Source of the DNA: Acidobacteriota bacterium
GTDB lineage: Bacteria > Acidobacteriota > Terriglobia > Terriglobales > Acidobacteriaceae
DNA length: 8,604 bases
Assembly (NCBI GenBank): GCA_021781255.1
Contig: JAJXXG010000559.1
Location: forward strand, 1-8,604
Direction of reading: 5' to 3'
A program made the position numbers and the translations under genes. The notes under the pieces are model-generated. The model worked only from the letters and a program-made list of their open reading frames with translations, did not search any database and was not told the origin of the DNA. Shown here piece by piece: positions 6,314 through 8,604 of this stretch; positions within the stretch are counted from its first letter, which is position 1, and each line of letters opens with the position of its first letter.

Positions 6314-7177
6314 TCAAGCTTTCGCCGGATCGCCCGGTGCGCCGCTTGCAATGCCATACACCCGCGCGCAATTGCCCCCCAGCACGCCTCCGCGCTGCTC
6401 CGCCGAAAGTTGCGTCGCGTAGTCCATCACGATGCCCATCACTTCCACGTACTCCCCCGACAGCGTACACACCGGCCAGTCCGAGCCAATCATCAGCCGC
6501 TCCGCGCCAAAGGCCTCAAACACCACGTCGAGATAGGGCCGAAAATCCTCCGCCCGCCATTGCTTCCACTTCGCCTCCGTCACCATCCCGGAGAGCTTGC
6601 ACGTCACATTGGGAAGCTTCGCCAGTTCGCGCAGTTGCGTCGCCCACGGCTCCAGCAGCCCCTCGGCAATCGCCGGCTTGGCAATGTGGTCCAGCACAAA
6701 CCGCTGCTCAGGAAACTCGCGCGCCAGTTTCACCGCCGCATCCAGTTGCCGGGGATAAACCAGCAAATCGTAAATCAGGCCGTTTTCCGCAAGCCGCGCA
6801 ATACCGCGCCGGAATTCAGGCCGCAGCATGAACGCATCGTCGGGCTCGTCCTGCACCACATGCCGCACGCCCACCAGCCGCGCGCTCCCTTCCAGCCGGT
6901 CCAACACCTTAAGCAGCTCCGGCGAACACAAGTCCACCCAGCCCACAACGCCAACGATGAAGTCGTGCTCCCCGGCAAGCGACAGCAGCCACTGCGTTTC
7001 CTCCAGGCTCTGCCGCGCCTGCACCGCAATGCAGCCCTCAAAGCCGCTCGCCGCCAGCAGCGGCTTCAGGTCCTGCGGCATAAAGTCGCGCTTCAGCGCG
7101 GCCATCGCGTCCGTCATCCACACGTGCTCGGCCGGATTGTACTGCCAGAAATGCTGGTGAGCATCGAGTCGCATCAT
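6314..7177 (-). CDS. Amidohydrolase-family TIM-barrel hydrolase, sugar-lactonase-like
   Basis: A 287-residue cytoplasmic TIM-barrel enzyme of the amidohydrolase_2 group (COG3618 type), which includes L-fucono-1,5-lactonase, L-rhamnono-lactonase and 2-pyrone-4,6-dicarboxylate lactonase-like enzymes. Diagnostic sites: the N-terminal metal-type motif DAHQHFW (5-11), GVRHVVQDE (103-111), LDHIAKP (162-168), CKLSG (193-197), GSDWPVC (231-237, with the catalytic-type Asp) and GNCARVYG (268-275). Length is normal for the family and all key motifs are present, so it should be active. No signal peptide. Two adjacent ATGs (7177 and 7174) are possible starts; GGTGG just upstream is a weak ribosome site that fits the second somewhat better. 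It converges with the DUF1080 gene across a 116-base gap and is divergent from the S9 peptidase gene. No sugar dehydrogenase, transporter or regulator neighbour is visible to fix the substrate, so hydrolysis of a sugar-acid lactone is only the most likely role. Confidence 0.88.
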   Translation of the reverse strand: MMRLDAHQHFWQYNPAEHVWMTDAMAALKRDFMPQDLKPLLAASGFEGCIAVQARQSLEETQWLLSLAGEHDFIVGVVGWVDLCSPELLKVLDRLEGSARLVGVRHVVQDEPDDAFMLRPEFRRGIARLAENGLIYDLLVYPRQLDAAVKLAREFPEQRFVLDHIAKPAIAEGLLEPWATQLRELAKLPNVTCKLSGMVTEAKWKQWRAEDFRPYLDVVFEAFGAERLMIGSDWPVCTLSGEYVEVMGIVMDYATQLSAEQRGGVLGGNCARVYGIASGAPGDPAKA

Positions 7178-7288
7178 GTCGCCACCGATTCTCGCAGGTC
7201 AGCGCCGCACCAGTCACCGTTCGAAAACAAAATCCGCTCCTCCGAATATCCCGCTCGACTTCTCTCCTCTTCCTTATGCGCGCGCAGG

Positions 7289-7294
7289 TATAGT
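7289..7294 (+). promoter_or_regulatory. Candidate -10 box of a leaderless S9 peptidase transcript
   Basis: TATAGT, fitting the TANNNT -10 pattern, ends seven bases before the ATG at 7301, so initiation at the usual distance would begin on the start codon. No Shine-Dalgarno sequence is well placed (only AGG at 7286-7288, 12 bases away), and no recognisable -35 hexamer lies at 16-18 bases. Confidence 0.45.
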
Positions 7295-7300
7295 TCTGAT

Positions 7301-8604
7301 ATGCGATCGAACATTGTCTGGCCCGCGCTGGCACTTTCCCTGTGTCTTCATCCGCCGGCCTCCCCGGCCCAATCCTCCAAGCCAACCATCTCGCTCGACG
7401 AGTACATGAACGCAACGGCTATTACCGCGGCGCGCCTCTCGCCCGACGCCTCGGCAGCAGTCATCGCAACCGAAGCTCCCAATTGGAAGGCCAACATCTT
7501 CCAGCGCGATCTCTGGCTCTGGACCTCAGGCGCCGGCCTCCGCCCGCTCACCCACAGTGGCAGTGAGCAGAGCCCCCAGTGGAGCCCCGACGGCAAATGG
7601 ATTGCCTTCGTTTCAAATCGCGCCCTGCCCGGCCAGCCCGCCACCGACGACGGCGCCCCGGCCAGCGATACGGACAAGGCCGACCGACTCTGGCTCATCT
7701 CCGTATCTGGCGGTGAAGCCCTTCCGCTCTACACTCAGAAGCTGAGCGTGCATGCATTCGCATGGTCCGCCGATGGCGCGGCCCTCTACTTTTCAGCCCT
7801 GCAGCCCCTCACCCAGGAGCAGCAGGAGGCTCAAAAGAATCAGTGGAAGGACGTCATCCGCTACCGCGAGCAGAACCGTGGCGATCTTCTCCTCAAGCTG
7901 CCCGTCGAGCCCGCCCTCGCCCGCGCCACCCGTGTGTCTCTGCCCCTCCATCCCGAAACCTCCAGGGCTGCCGCCACGCCAGAACTGCTGCCTCCCGGCG
8001 CGCAGACACTCGCCTCCAGTGCGCTCTCCATCACCCAGATCGCGCCCTCGCCAGACAGCCAGCAGCTCGCTTTCGTCACCGGCCCTGTCCATGAGCGCGT
8101 AGAGAATCCCTCCGACTATGAAATCTTTCTTGTCCCTGCCAGCGGAGGCAATGCCCGGCAAATCACGCACAATCAGGGCATCGAATCCCATCTCGTCTGG
8201 TCGCATGATGGTCGCTCGCTCCACTTCCAGGTAGACGCTGCCGCCGGATCCATCGAAGGGCCCTACAAGGACGTCCAGGGCCGCCTCTACCGCATGAACC
8301 CCGCCACCGGCAAAATCCAGCGCCTCGGTGCTGACTTCAAGGGCTCCTTTGACAAGTTCGCGCTCCTGCCCAACGGCCGCGAACTTGCCACCGGCCTCAC
8401 CGGCATGGAGACCCAGGTCTACCTCGTCGATGGCGACAAAGCGACCAGGCTCCCGGGCCTCGCCGGCAGCTACTCTGACCTTGGTTCCGCCCGGGCCTCC
8501 AGCGCCATCATCTTCCTGCACTCCACCATCACTAGCCCCACACAGGTCTATCTCGCCTCTGATCCGCTCCACCCCGATCGCCTGACCGCGCTCACCGACT
8601 TCAA
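7301..8604 (+). CDS. S9-family peptidase, N-terminal beta-propeller part (cut off by window edge)
   Basis: Exported serine peptidase of the prolyl-oligopeptidase clan (S9, dipeptidyl/acylaminoacyl-peptidase-like). 434 codons are open to the right edge. A signal peptide covers about 1-23 (hydrophobic 6-16, SPA before Q24). A beta-propeller with PD40-like blades follows: RLSPDASAAVI (45-55), SPQWSPDGKWIAFVSNR (91-107), FAWSADGAALYFS (153-165), IAPSPDSQQLAFVTG (247-261) and LVWSHDGRSLHFQ (298-310). The phrase SPTQVYLAS (412-420) is of the kind that closes the propeller, so the alpha/beta-hydrolase domain with the catalytic Ser-Asp-His should begin just beyond the window; catalysis therefore cannot be confirmed. 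The likely role is trimming peptides in the periplasm or outside the cell. There is no in-frame upstream start near 7301. Divergent from the amidohydrolase gene, with 123 bases between. Confidence 0.9.
   Translation, partial: MRSNIVWPALALSLCLHPPASPAQSSKPTISLDEYMNATAITAARLSPDASAAVIATEAPNWKANIFQRDLWLWTSGAGLRPLTHSGSEQSPQWSPDGKWIAFVSNRALPGQPATDDGAPASDTDKADRLWLISVSGGEALPLYTQKLSVHAFAWSADGAALYFSALQPLTQEQQEAQKNQWKDVIRYREQNRGDLLLKLPVEPALARATRVSLPLHPETSRAAATPELLPPGAQTLASSALSITQIAPSPDSQQLAFVTGPVHERVENPSDYEIFLVPASGGNARQITHNQGIESHLVWSHDGRSLHFQVDAAAGSIEGPYKDVQGRLYRMNPATGKIQRLGADFKGSFDKFALLPNGRELATGLTGMETQVYLVDGDKATRLPGLAGSYSDLGSARASSAIIFLHSTITSPTQVYLASDPLHPDRLTALTDF

Noticed and set aside
7793..8572. A 259-codon minus-strand frame inside the S9 peptidase region.
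   Set aside because: Glycine-rich antisense shadow; the plus frame has repeated PD40-type propeller motifs.

Overview
The window looks like chromosomal DNA of a GC-rich, didermal soil-type bacterium, most likely an acidobacterium (Terriglobia/Acidobacteriaceae-like). That placement is an inference from the mix of families (NfeD, DUF3467, TolB-like/TPR, DUF1080, S9 peptidase), GC-rich third codon positions and exported proteins; no taxonomic marker other than one tRNA is present. I see no transposase, integrase, phage gene, CRISPR array or plasmid function.

Layout. Positions 1-4829 hold a compact minus-strand gene set, read right to left: a DUF3467 protein (4829-4524), a GT-C/PMT-like membrane glycosyltransferase (4499-2880), an exported protein with a TolB-like N-terminal domain and TPR repeats (2864-1170), and a membrane-bound NfeD/ClpP-class serine protease (1147 to beyond the left edge). 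Gaps are 24, 15 and 22 bases, so these are probably cotranscribed. A tRNA-Leu(UAG) with encoded CCA lies 87 bases upstream of DUF3467 on the same strand.

From 5002 to 5288 is a divergent intergenic region with a striking 47-base interrupted palindrome. A plus-strand gene for a secreted DUF1080 (3-keto-disaccharide hydrolase family) protein follows (5289-6197). It converges on a minus-strand amidohydrolase of the fuconolactonase/rhamnonolactonase-like class (7177-6314). A 123-base divergent region then leads to a plus-strand S9-family peptidase (7301 to beyond the right edge). Its window portion covers the signal peptide and beta-propeller and stops about where the catalytic domain should begin.

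How the genes relate. The left operon combines a protein of unknown function with three envelope proteins, which suggests, without proving, a shared role in envelope glycoconjugates or envelope protein quality control. The right half is typical of a saprophyte: exported sugar and peptide processing. The parts most worth a second look are the long palindrome, the conserved-looking four-gene cluster with DUF3467, two starts that look leaderless, and the base composition of the DUF1080 gene, which differs from the rest. I did not find anything that clearly qualifies as a new defence or mobile system.
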